Shown in pieces: positions 7,367 through 14,793 of a stretch of 21,095 nucleotides of DNA (positions within the stretch are counted from its first letter, which is position 1; every line of letters begins with the position of its first letter). The position numbers and the translations under genes are program-made. The notes beneath the pieces were generated by a model. It had not been told where the DNA came from. It saw only the letters and a list, made by a program, of their open reading frames with translations, and made no database searches. The DNA lies in assembly GCA_900552945.1 (NCBI GenBank), contig USBI01000030.1:1-21095 (forward strand). The letters are read 5' to 3'. Source of the stretch: an uncultured Oscillospiraceae bacterium (GTDB lineage: Bacteria > Bacillota > Clostridia > Oscillospirales > Ruminococcaceae).

Positions 7367-9559
7367 ATGTTGCAGCGAGTACGCATGTTATGGGGAAAAA
7401 GTGTTGAGACGGTCAAACTGTACGGAGTCGGCACTTTCTTCCAGAAAGCGGCAATTTATTTGACGCGCTGTATGGGTGCGCAAAAAGGGGATGGAAGCCC
7501 GCAGAAAACGTTGATGGACGTTTTGTTTATCAACGGCTGTTATCTTCCGCATCCGGCGCGTTACCGTGTTTCCCATCAACGGGAACAGCTTGCGTCCTAC
7601 AACGTCAACAGCAATGAGGTCTTTTACGAGAACTTGACGATGGACCTTCTTCGGAATTACCGGGTGTTCGTCTTTTTCCGCTGCCCGATCACTCCGTTGA
7701 TTGAGGAGTTTGTGAAAAAGGCTAAGGAATACAACAAAACGGTCTTGTTCGATATCGACGATCTGATGATCGATACCAAATATACCGACACCATCCCTTA
7801 TGTTCAGAAGATGTCGGCAGAAGACAAAGGCCATTATGATGACGGCATTCTGCGTACTCAGAAGCTGCTTAAGATGTGTGACGCCGCCATTACTTCTACC
7901 GACCGGCTTGCGGAAGAACTGAGCCATTATGTTCCAGAGGTGTTCATCAACCGCAACACTGCTTCCGGGCGGATGGTACAGCTTTCGGAAGAAGCTTACC
8001 GGGAACGTCTCCAGCAGCCGGATGACGGAAAGGTGAAGGTCGGCTATTTCAGCGGCAGCATCACCCATAATGCGGACTTTGAAATGATCCTGCCGGTCAT
8101 TACCGAACTGTTCAAACGCTGCCCGCAGATGGAACTGCATGTAGTCGGTGAGTTGGATGTTCCGGCTGAGTTAAAACCGTTTGAATCCCGCATTGTGAAA
8201 AACAAATTTGTTAATTGGGAAAAACTTCCGGCGTTGATTGCTTCGGTTGATATCAACCTTGCGCCGGTTGAGCAGTCCATTTTTAATGAAGCCAAATCGG
8301 AGAACAAGTGGGTGGAAGCCGCTCTGGTTCGAGTTCCGACCGTTGCCAGCAGCGTCGGCGCCATGAAGCAGATGATTGAAGACGGCGAGACCGGTTTTCT
8401 GTGCACAACTAACGAGGAATGGCTGCAAACGCTTGAACGGCTGATCGCTGACAAAGAACTGCGGGATACTGTAGCGAAACGCGCGTACGAATACGTTTAT
8501 AAGCATTGCACCACCACCTATACCGGCGGACCGCTCGCTAAATTCATCAAACAGAAGATGACTCCTAACATTGCGTTTGTCCTTCCGTCGCTTATGACCA
8601 GCGGTGGCGTGTTGGTTGTGCTCAAGCACTGTGTGATGCTTCGCAAGGCTGGTTATGATGTGCTGCTGCTTAACAACAGCATTGAAACGAAGGACATTGT
8701 GTATGATGGGATCACCATCCCTGCGGTGTGCGTTAGAAACAGCAACATCCACATCACCTTTGACAAGTGTGTTTCCACCCTTTGGGATACCCTGCGTTTT
8801 CAGGCGGAGTACCCGAATATCCGGCAGAGATATTATCTGGTGCAGAATTTTGAAACGAACTTCTATGAAGACGGAAATGCTTTCAAGTTTATGGCGAATG
8901 CCACCTATTGTACCGATATGCCGGTCAAATACATCACCATTTCCAAATGGTGTGAGCGCTGGCTGAAAGATGATTACGACAGAATTTCTGCTTATGCGCC
9001 GAACGGCCTTGATCTGGAACGGTTCAAACCGCTTCCCAGAACCTTTGAGGGCAAGATTCGCATTCTCGTAGAAGGGAACAGCGATGATTATTATAAAAAT
9101 GTGGATGAGAGCTTCCGCATCGTTGAAAAGCTGGATCCCGAACGGTTTGAAATCTGGTTCATGTCCTATCAGGGCAAACCGAAAAGCTGGTACCATGTGG
9201 ACAAGTTCCTCCACAGAGTTCCTTACGAAGAGGTACCGCAGGTGTATCATCAGTGCCATATCCTGCTTAAATCCAGTATTCTTGAAAGCTTTTCCTATCC
9301 GCCTCTTGAGATGATGGCGACCGGTGGTGTTGCCGTGGTGGCGCCGAACGATGGAAACATCGAATATCTCAAAGACGGTGAAAACTGCCTGCTTTATGAG
9401 CAGGGGAATATTCAGAGTGCCGTTGACGCCATTGAACGGGTCTGCGCGGATCGCGCGCTTCAGGATAAACTCTATGCGGGCGGCGTTGAAACCGCGAAAC
9501 AGCGTGACTGGAATGTGGTTGAACGTGATATTCTGCGCTTGTACGACATTGAGAAATAG
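7367..9559 (+). CDS. Large tandem GT-B glycosyltransferase (two GT4-like modules)
   Basis: Probable cytoplasmic or membrane-associated transferase of the rhamnan backbone. The 730-residue protein shows two successive glycosyltransferase modules. Module 1 (about 48-395) starts with DVLFINGCYLPHPARYRV, carries FDIDDLMID near 128-136, and ends in a GT4-like stretch (APVEQSIFNEAKSENKWVEA, DGETGFLC). Module 2 (from about 398) restarts with NIAFVLPSLMTSGGVLVVLK and contains YYLVQNFE, APNGLDLERF and the donor-site ESFSYPPLEMMATGGVAVV. Module 2 resembles WsaF-type rhamnosyltransferases. It may add two different linkages, as large GTs do in streptococcal rhamnose polysaccharide clusters (RgpF/GacG position). 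The start ATG follows AAGGAG. Donor and linkage cannot be told from sequence alone. Confidence 0.82.
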   Translation: MLQRVRMLWGKSVETVKLYGVGTFFQKAAIYLTRCMGAQKGDGSPQKTLMDVLFINGCYLPHPARYRVSHQREQLASYNVNSNEVFYENLTMDLLRNYRVFVFFRCPITPLIEEFVKKAKEYNKTVLFDIDDLMIDTKYTDTIPYVQKMSAEDKGHYDDGILRTQKLLKMCDAAITSTDRLAEELSHYVPEVFINRNTASGRMVQLSEEAYRERLQQPDDGKVKVGYFSGSITHNADFEMILPVITELFKRCPQMELHVVGELDVPAELKPFESRIVKNKFVNWEKLPALIASVDINLAPVEQSIFNEAKSENKWVEAALVRVPTVASSVGAMKQMIEDGETGFLCTTNEEWLQTLERLIADKELRDTVAKRAYEYVYKHCTTTYTGGPLAKFIKQKMTPNIAFVLPSLMTSGGVLVVLKHCVMLRKAGYDVLLLNNSIETKDIVYDGITIPAVCVRNSNIHITFDKCVSTLWDTLRFQAEYPNIRQRYYLVQNFETNFYEDGNAFKFMANATYCTDMPVKYITISKWCERWLKDDYDRISAYAPNGLDLERFKPLPRTFEGKIRILVEGNSDDYYKNVDESFRIVEKLDPERFEIWFMSYQGKPKSWYHVDKFLHRVPYEEVPQVYHQCHILLKSSILESFSYPPLEMMATGGVAVVAPNDGNIEYLKDGENCLLYEQGNIQSAVDAIERVCADRALQDKLYAGGVETAKQRDWNVVERDILRLYDIEK

Positions 9560-9573
9560 GAGAAACGGAATCC

Positions 9574-10989
9574 ATGGATCGTGCGAATCCTTTCAAACTA
9601 AAATTGGAAATCCTTTTTGTCCTGTTTGCCGCGGTATTCGGGGTGCTGACCATTGTTTTTTCCCCGCCGATGAGCACACCGGATGAAAACACGCATTTTT
9701 ACAATGCGTATACCATTGCGGATGGGCAGATATTTGCTCAGCAGGAAGATGGTATGCCGGGAAAATACATCCCGCAGAATGTGATCGACTATATTACCGA
9801 AAATGACGCGGAGTTCAAGCAGTCGGACAGCCATTATTCGTTTACTGATTTTTATTTTGACGGCGCTTTGCCTGCTTCGGAAGAGTCACAGCAGAGGGTG
9901 TTTAAAAACTACTTCGGCATGAACATCAATCAGCTGGGGTATCTTGTTCAGGCAGCCGGCATGGTATTCGGAAAGGTCGTCCTTTCTGCTTTCCAGCCGG
10001 ACTACGTTCTTCCCAATAACCTTGCCATGTTCGGTGAGCTGTTTAACCTTGCGTTTTACATTTTGATCGTCTTTTTTGCGCTGCGGATAACCCCATGCTT
10101 TCAGCGCACCATGTTTCTGCTGGCGCTCATGCCCATGAGCCTGTACCAGGCGTCGTCGCTTTCCTATGATGCGCCGCTGATTGCGCTTTGTATGCTGCTG
10201 TTTGCGTATACCATGCGTATTCTTGCTGATCCGGGTTATCAAATCGGCTGGCGGGATGTTGTTGTTATTTCGGTGATCGCAGTTTTCCTCTGCGCCGTAA
10301 AACAGGCGTACGCACCGATGATGCTGATCCTGTTCGCCATTCCGCGTACCCGGTTCGGAAGCTGGAAGCGCTATTTTGGGATCATCGGCATCGTTGTGGC
10401 ATGCGGGGCGGTGGCTTACCTTGTGCCTGCGCTCATCAACAGTTATCTCATCCCGTCTGAGACGGCAGATTATGTTCTGGAACAGCAGGCTTATGTAATG
10501 TCTCACCTGTTCGAGTTTCCATATATCGTACTGCGTACCCTTTGGCATGAGAAAGGCTTTTATATGGAAGGCTTTTTCGGCAAATTGGGTCAGCAGGATA
10601 CCAACTTCCCGCCAATGTTTATTGTGCTGTTTTATCTGCTTTTGCTGGTCACGGTGTTTTACGATGCCTGCGAAGCTAAAATGGTCCGTTTCCCTGTGAA
10701 ACTGCTTGCGGCTGCAGGTGCGCTGATCATGATTTTTGGCAGCTTTTATCAGATGTACATTGGCTGGACTTCCATTCCGGAGATCGGCGGTATTGGTGTG
10801 AATTATGTAACAGGTATTCAGGGGCGTTATTTTATCCCAATCGCGATTTTCATTGCGATGCTGTTTGCCAACCGCTTTATTAAAACCGATCTCAAGGGAA
10901 CGGTTGCGCTTAAACGGGTTGTTGTGGTCGCAGCTCCGCTGTTTTTGACCGTGATGCTCTTTTTGTTGTTGGCACGTTACTGGTTTTAA
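9574..10989 (+). CDS. DUF2142-family polytopic membrane protein (probable GT-C-type glycosyltransferase)
   Basis: 471 residues with about ten hydrophobic segments, including about 10-30, 150-172, 345-363 and the C-terminal VVVVAAPLFLTVMLFLLLARYWF region. After the first membrane segment comes an extracytoplasmic loop with the DUF2142 hallmark SPPMSTPDENTHFYNAY (acidic D-E pair, the position of catalytic acidic residues in GT-C enzymes). DUF2142 proteins occur in wall and surface polysaccharide clusters and are thought to transfer sugars from polyprenyl-phosphate donors outside the membrane; direct biochemical evidence is limited. Here it sits two genes before a DPM1-like GT2/DUF2304 pair that could supply such a donor. 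The ribosome binding site AGGAGA is about ten bases before the ATG, slightly long. Confidence 0.8.
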   Translation: MDRANPFKLKLEILFVLFAAVFGVLTIVFSPPMSTPDENTHFYNAYTIADGQIFAQQEDGMPGKYIPQNVIDYITENDAEFKQSDSHYSFTDFYFDGALPASEESQQRVFKNYFGMNINQLGYLVQAAGMVFGKVVLSAFQPDYVLPNNLAMFGELFNLAFYILIVFFALRITPCFQRTMFLLALMPMSLYQASSLSYDAPLIALCMLLFAYTMRILADPGYQIGWRDVVVISVIAVFLCAVKQAYAPMMLILFAIPRTRFGSWKRYFGIIGIVVACGAVAYLVPALINSYLIPSETADYVLEQQAYVMSHLFEFPYIVLRTLWHEKGFYMEGFFGKLGQQDTNFPPMFIVLFYLLLLVTVFYDACEAKMVRFPVKLLAAAGALIMIFGSFYQMYIGWTSIPEIGGIGVNYVTGIQGRYFIPIAIFIAMLFANRFIKTDLKGTVALKRVVVVAAPLFLTVMLFLLLARYWF

Positions 10990-11026
10990 GTTAGAACTTA
11001 TTTTTCGTTGAAAGGGAGGCGCCTTT

Positions 11027-11824
11027 TTGGAACTTTCAAAACTGCATACGTTTGTGGTGTGCGCCTATAAGGAAAGCCCGTATCTGGAGGAATGCATCAC
11101 TTCGCTGCTTTCACAGTCTCTTCCGGGCAGTAATATTCTGGTGTCTACCTCAACGCCGAATGACCATATTCGTGGGATTGCGGAAAAATATGGTCTTCCG
11201 CTTTTTGTCAATACCGGAAAGGCGAGTATTGCGTATGACTGGAATTTTGGCTATTCACAGGCTAAAACTCCTTACATAACGCTTGCTCATCAGGATGACG
11301 TTTATGGGCCGGGCTATGTGGAAGCGGCGATGAATGCGTTTTCTTCCTCAAAGAAGCCGCTTATTTTCTTTACCGATTACTATGAACTGCGAAACGGCGA
11401 ACCGGTCAAAGAAAATAGGCTGCTCAAGATAAAACGTCTTCTGCTTTTGCCTATGCGCATCAAAGCGTTTAAAAATAGCCGGTTTGTCCGCAGGCGCTGC
11501 CTGTCGCTGGGGTGCCCCATCTGCTGCCCGTCCGTCAGCTTTGCGAAGAAAAACCTGCCGGAACAGGTGTTTGTGCATGGCTTTCGCAGCAATGTGGATT
11601 GGCAGGCGTGGGAAACGCTTTCCCGCTTAAAGGGCGCTTTTTTATATGACAAACGTCCGCTGATGATGCACCGTGTACACGATGGTTCAGAAACATCGGC
11701 TGTTTTGCAGGATAACGTTCGAACCAAAGAAGATTATGAGATGTTCTGTAAATTCTGGCCGAAGTGGATTGCGAAAAAGCTTACCAAAGTGTATGCGTCA
11801 AGCGAGAAGAGCAATCAGGTTTAA
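11027..11824 (+). CDS. Family 2 glycosyltransferase
   Basis: A GT-A fold transferase, probably rhamnosyl- or hexosyl-. In the 265-residue protein, FVVCAYKESPYLEECITSLLSQ (9-30) is the nucleotide-sugar-binding start and HQDD (88-91) is the metal-binding DXD-type motif. The second half has an acceptor-type region with VHDGSETS near residues 217-224. Three cysteines (LGCPICCPS, about 161-169) are unusual for the family. The start is TTG at 11027, seven bases after GGGAGG; no ATG is suitably placed. It lies 37 bases after the DUF2142 gene and 35 bases before the next GT2, inside the operon. Donor and acceptor are not recognisable. Confidence 0.85.
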   Translation: MELSKLHTFVVCAYKESPYLEECITSLLSQSLPGSNILVSTSTPNDHIRGIAEKYGLPLFVNTGKASIAYDWNFGYSQAKTPYITLAHQDDVYGPGYVEAAMNAFSSSKKPLIFFTDYYELRNGEPVKENRLLKIKRLLLLPMRIKAFKNSRFVRRRCLSLGCPICCPSVSFAKKNLPEQVFVHGFRSNVDWQAWETLSRLKGAFLYDKRPLMMHRVHDGSETSAVLQDNVRTKEDYEMFCKFWPKWIAKKLTKVYASSEKSNQV

Positions 11825-11859
11825 GTCAACAAAGAATATCGTAGATTTAGAGGAAGTTT

Positions 11860-12579
11860 ATGAAAACATTAGTGGTTATCCCTGCTTATAACGAGCAGGA
11901 TAATATTGTTCGAGTGGTAGATCATCTGATACAAAATTACCCGCAGTATGATTATGTTGTGGTTAACGACGGCTCTGCGGACCAAACGGCTGCGCTTTGC
12001 CGGGAACATAACTACAATCTTTTGGACCTTCCGGTCAATTTGGGACTTGCCGGTGCCTTTCAGGCTGGACTCCGCTATGCAGATGCTCATGATTATGATT
12101 ATGCCATTCAGTTCGATGCGGATGGTCAACATCGCCCGGAGTATATTGATACTTTGGTAAGCGAGGCAGACAAGGGGTATGACGTTGTTATCGGTTCCCG
12201 CTTTGTTGAAAAAAAGAAGCCATTTTCCCTTCGCATGATGGGCAGCTTCCTAATTTCATTCGCTATTCGGCTTACAACGGGTAAAAAGATAAAAGACCCA
12301 ACTTCAGGCATGCGGGTGTTTAACCGGCAGATTCTTCATGAATTTGCAACCAGCCTTAACTATGGCCCGGAACCGGATACACTGGCATATTTGATTCGCC
12401 GTGGCGCTAAAGTGACCGAAGTGCAAGTGGAAATGGATGAACGAATTGCGGGAGAAAGCTATTTGAATTTTTCCCGTTCAATGGGTTATATGATCCGCAT
12501 GGGCACCTCAATCCTTCTGATCCAGTGGTTCCGTAAACGCGGGAATCGTTTTCATTCCGGGAAGGAGGGCGAAAAATGA
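11860..12579 (+). CDS. DPM1-like GT2, probable polyprenyl-phosphate glycosyltransferase
   Basis: Likely makes a polyprenyl-phosphate-linked sugar on the cytoplasmic face of the membrane. The 239-residue protein has VVIPAYNEQDNI (5-16), VVNDGSADQT (34-43) and the DXD Asp86/Asp88 in FDADGQHRPEYI, followed by GSRF and the DPTSGMRVFNR motif typical of DPM1/GtrB-like enzymes. There is one weak hydrophobic stretch near the C-terminus (MIRMGTSILLIQWF) and a basic tail, so it is mainly peripheral. It overlaps the DUF2304 gene by four bases (ATGA), which implies translational coupling and a joint function, as for streptococcal GacI with GacJ. The sugar is not predictable from the sequence. Confidence 0.87.
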   Translation: MKTLVVIPAYNEQDNIVRVVDHLIQNYPQYDYVVVNDGSADQTAALCREHNYNLLDLPVNLGLAGAFQAGLRYADAHDYDYAIQFDADGQHRPEYIDTLVSEADKGYDVVIGSRFVEKKKPFSLRMMGSFLISFAIRLTTGKKIKDPTSGMRVFNRQILHEFATSLNYGPEPDTLAYLIRRGAKVTEVQVEMDERIAGESYLNFSRSMGYMIRMGTSILLIQWFRKRGNRFHSGKEGEK

Positions 12580-12941
12580 GCCTTACACTTCGTATTGTTT
12601 TGATTGTGGTTTCCATTTTGACCACTTTGTTTATGATGAGAAAAATCCGCCAGTCTAAAGTGCAGATTGAAGACAGTCTGTTCTGGTTTCTTTTTTCTCT
12701 GCTTTTGGTCATTATCAGCATTTTTCCACAGATACCAGAATTTTTGTCGGAGCTTTTGGGAATCGCTTCGCCAGTTAACTTTATCTTCCTGTTTATCATT
12801 TTTATTCTCCTCATAAAGCTGTTCTATTCCACTCTGCGCATTTCTCAGCTGGACAGCAAGCTGAAAACGCTCACCCAACAGGTTGCGTTGAAAGAGCAAC
12901 GAAAAGCGGCCGAGGCGCAGAAAAGAGAGGAAAAAAATTAG
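12576..12941 (+). CDS. DUF2304 small membrane protein (GacJ-like partner of the GT2)
   Basis: 121 residues with three hydrophobic segments (about 4-20, 31-48 and 64-86) and a charged, lysine/glutamate-rich C-terminal helix (QQVALKEQRKAAEAQKREEKN) that may form a coiled coil. This layout fits DUF2304. In group A Streptococcus the DUF2304-type protein GacJ binds the GT2 enzyme GacI and stimulates synthesis of undecaprenyl-phosphate-GlcNAc; the adjacent DPM1-like GT2 here suggests the same role. The start codon overlaps the GT2 stop, and its own AAGGAGG site (12562-12568) lies inside the GT2 gene seven bases upstream. Confidence 0.85.
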   Translation: MSLTLRIVLIVVSILTTLFMMRKIRQSKVQIEDSLFWFLFSLLLVIISIFPQIPEFLSELLGIASPVNFIFLFIIFILLIKLFYSTLRISQLDSKLKTLTQQVALKEQRKAAEAQKREEKN

Positions 12942-12962
12942 ACTTTTCGAGGAGGAAGCGGA

Positions 12963-13892
12963 TTGCTCGAGATCCTTTTGGCTACCTACAACAGCGGGGA
13001 ATACCTTGCTGAGCAGCTGGATTCCCTGTTTGCGCAAACGGTCCAGGACTGGCATCTGACTGTGCAGGACGATGGATCTTCGGACAATACCTGCGCCTTG
13101 GTGGAACAGTATGCGGCTCAATATCCCGGGCGGATCACCCTGCGCCGGAACGAGAAAAACCTGGGCGGGGCGAAGTATAATTTTTACGATATGCTGTTAA
13201 AATCCACCGGGGATTATATTATGACCTGTGACCATGACGACATCTGGAAGCCGGACAAGATCGAGCGGACGATGTCGAGCATGAAGGACCTGGAAACATT
13301 TTACGGAAAAGACCGGCCGCTTCTTGTCCACACAGACCTTACTGTTGCTGATCAGGATGGAAACCCCATCGCGGAGTCGATGTTCTTCCGGCAGAATCTT
13401 GATCCTTCCCGCAGGTCGCTTAGTGAACTGCTCGTGCAGAACAATGTCACCGGCTGTACCATGCTGGTCAACCGGGTACTTGTTGACCTGCTTCCGGAAA
13501 CCCCTCCGCCAAACCTTATCATGCACGATTGGTGGATGGCACTTGTCGCCGCTGCGTTTGGCGGCATTGGGTTTGTGAAGGAACCGACCATCCTGTACCG
13601 TCAGCACGGTGATAATGAGGTGGGCGCTAAAGATGCACGCAGCCTTGGTTATAACGCCCGGCGGGCGGCGAAGTTCGGCGCGGCACGCCAAGCGGTTGCC
13701 GATACCTATTTACAGGCAGCGGATTTCGCGCAAGCTTACCGCGGCCTTCTCTCTCCCTCCCAGCAAGAGCTGGTTGATGCTTATGGAGACATGGGAAACC
13801 GAAGTAAGCTCGGGCGGCTGCGCACGCTGCGCCGCTACCGGCTTTGGAAGAACGGTTTGGCTCGCCGAGTGGGGCAGTTTTTGTTCTGTTAA
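12963..13892 (+). CDS. Family 2 glycosyltransferase, RgpB-like rhamnosyltransferase
   Basis: 309 residues. LLATYNSGEYLAEQLDSLFAQ (5-25), QDDGSSDNT (35-43), and the DXD-type CDHDDIWKPDKIE (89-101) closely follow the layout of alpha-1,3-rhamnosyltransferases such as RgpB. A DNNV-like acceptor region follows (LVQNNVTGCTMLVNR), then HDWW and the YRQHGDNEVG segment, all usual in this family. Probable role: adding L-rhamnose from dTDP-L-rhamnose to the growing lipid-linked chain. The start is TTG at 12963, seven bases after GAGGAGG. The C-terminus (residues 280-309) is strongly basic, consistent with membrane attachment. The exact linkage is not predictable. Confidence 0.86.
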   Translation: MLEILLATYNSGEYLAEQLDSLFAQTVQDWHLTVQDDGSSDNTCALVEQYAAQYPGRITLRRNEKNLGGAKYNFYDMLLKSTGDYIMTCDHDDIWKPDKIERTMSSMKDLETFYGKDRPLLVHTDLTVADQDGNPIAESMFFRQNLDPSRRSLSELLVQNNVTGCTMLVNRVLVDLLPETPPPNLIMHDWWMALVAAAFGGIGFVKEPTILYRQHGDNEVGAKDARSLGYNARRAAKFGAARQAVADTYLQAADFAQAYRGLLSPSQQELVDAYGDMGNRSKLGRLRTLRRYRLWKNGLARRVGQFLFC

Positions 13893-13914
13893 ATCAAATT
13901 AGGAGGTTTCATGT

Positions 13915-14772
13915 TTGGACCTTTCGGTGGTAATCATCAATTTTAATACGAAAGAACTGACTGCGCAGACGGTCCGTTCTATTCTTCAAACAGTCAAAGA
14001 AATCTCGTTTGAAATTATTGTTGTGGACAATTCCACCAATCCGGATGAATCCTACCATTCAACCGATGAGCGGATCACTGTGCTGGAAAAGGTGGAAAAT
14101 CATGGGTTCGGGCATGCCTGTAATTTTGGCGCATCCCATGCCAAAGGGGATTATCTGCTGTTTTTGAATTCCGATACCATCGTTGGGGAAGGCGCGCTTG
14201 ACCGCACGGTGGAGTACATAAGGAAACATCGGGACGTTGGCGCGCTGGGAATCCGCACCCATCTTGCGGACGGCAGTTTTGATGCAGGCTGCAAGCGTGG
14301 CTTTCCGACCCCTTCCGCGTCTCTTTACTATTTTATGGGGCTTGATAAACGCCATCCTCAGTCCCGTAAATACGGTGCTTATCACCAAACCTTTCTCCCC
14401 ATTGACCAGACGGCGGAGACCGACTGTGTTTCCGGTGCTTTTCTGATGATGCCGCGTTTGTTTTTCAATGAGCTGGGCGGCTTCGATGAGATGTTTTTCA
14501 TGTATGGAGAGGATGTCGACCTTTGCTACCGGGTCAAAGAACAGGGCAAAAAGGTTGTATATTTTGCCGGCGCGCAGATCATCCATCTGAAAGGGGAAAG
14601 CGGGCTCAAAGAAAAATCCCCGCAGATCATCTACCACTTTCATCATGCGATGAAGCTGTTTTATAAAAAGCACTATGAAAAGAAGTATATTTTTTTGGTC
14701 AACTGGCTGGTTTATCTCGGCATCTTTTTAAAATACCGGCTGACTCTGCTTCAGAGCCGCCGCAGCCGTTGA
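13915..14772 (+). CDS. Family 2 glycosyltransferase, RfbF/WbbL-like rhamnosyltransferase
   Basis: 285 residues. LSVVIINFNTKELT (3-16), IIVVDNSTNPD (34-44), HGFGHACNFGA (63-73) and FLNSDT (83-88, DXD-type) are typical of dTDP-rhamnosyltransferases. GAFLMMPR and the acceptor motif GGFDEMFFMYGEDVDLCYRV follow. Probable rhamnosyltransferase acting early or late on the chain. The start is TTG at 13915, eight bases after AGGAGG (13901-13906). An ATG at 13911 is four bases after the same site but is in another frame and stops after 11 codons. The C-terminus carries a hydrophobic segment (YIFLVNWLVYLGIFLKY) and a basic end, probably a membrane anchor. Confidence 0.86.
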   Translation: MDLSVVIINFNTKELTAQTVRSILQTVKEISFEIIVVDNSTNPDESYHSTDERITVLEKVENHGFGHACNFGASHAKGDYLLFLNSDTIVGEGALDRTVEYIRKHRDVGALGIRTHLADGSFDAGCKRGFPTPSASLYYFMGLDKRHPQSRKYGAYHQTFLPIDQTAETDCVSGAFLMMPRLFFNELGGFDEMFFMYGEDVDLCYRVKEQGKKVVYFAGAQIIHLKGESGLKEKSPQIIYHFHHAMKLFYKKHYEKKYIFLVNWLVYLGIFLKYRLTLLQSRRSR

Positions 14773-14793
14773 CCGTTTTAAGGAGGATCATAT

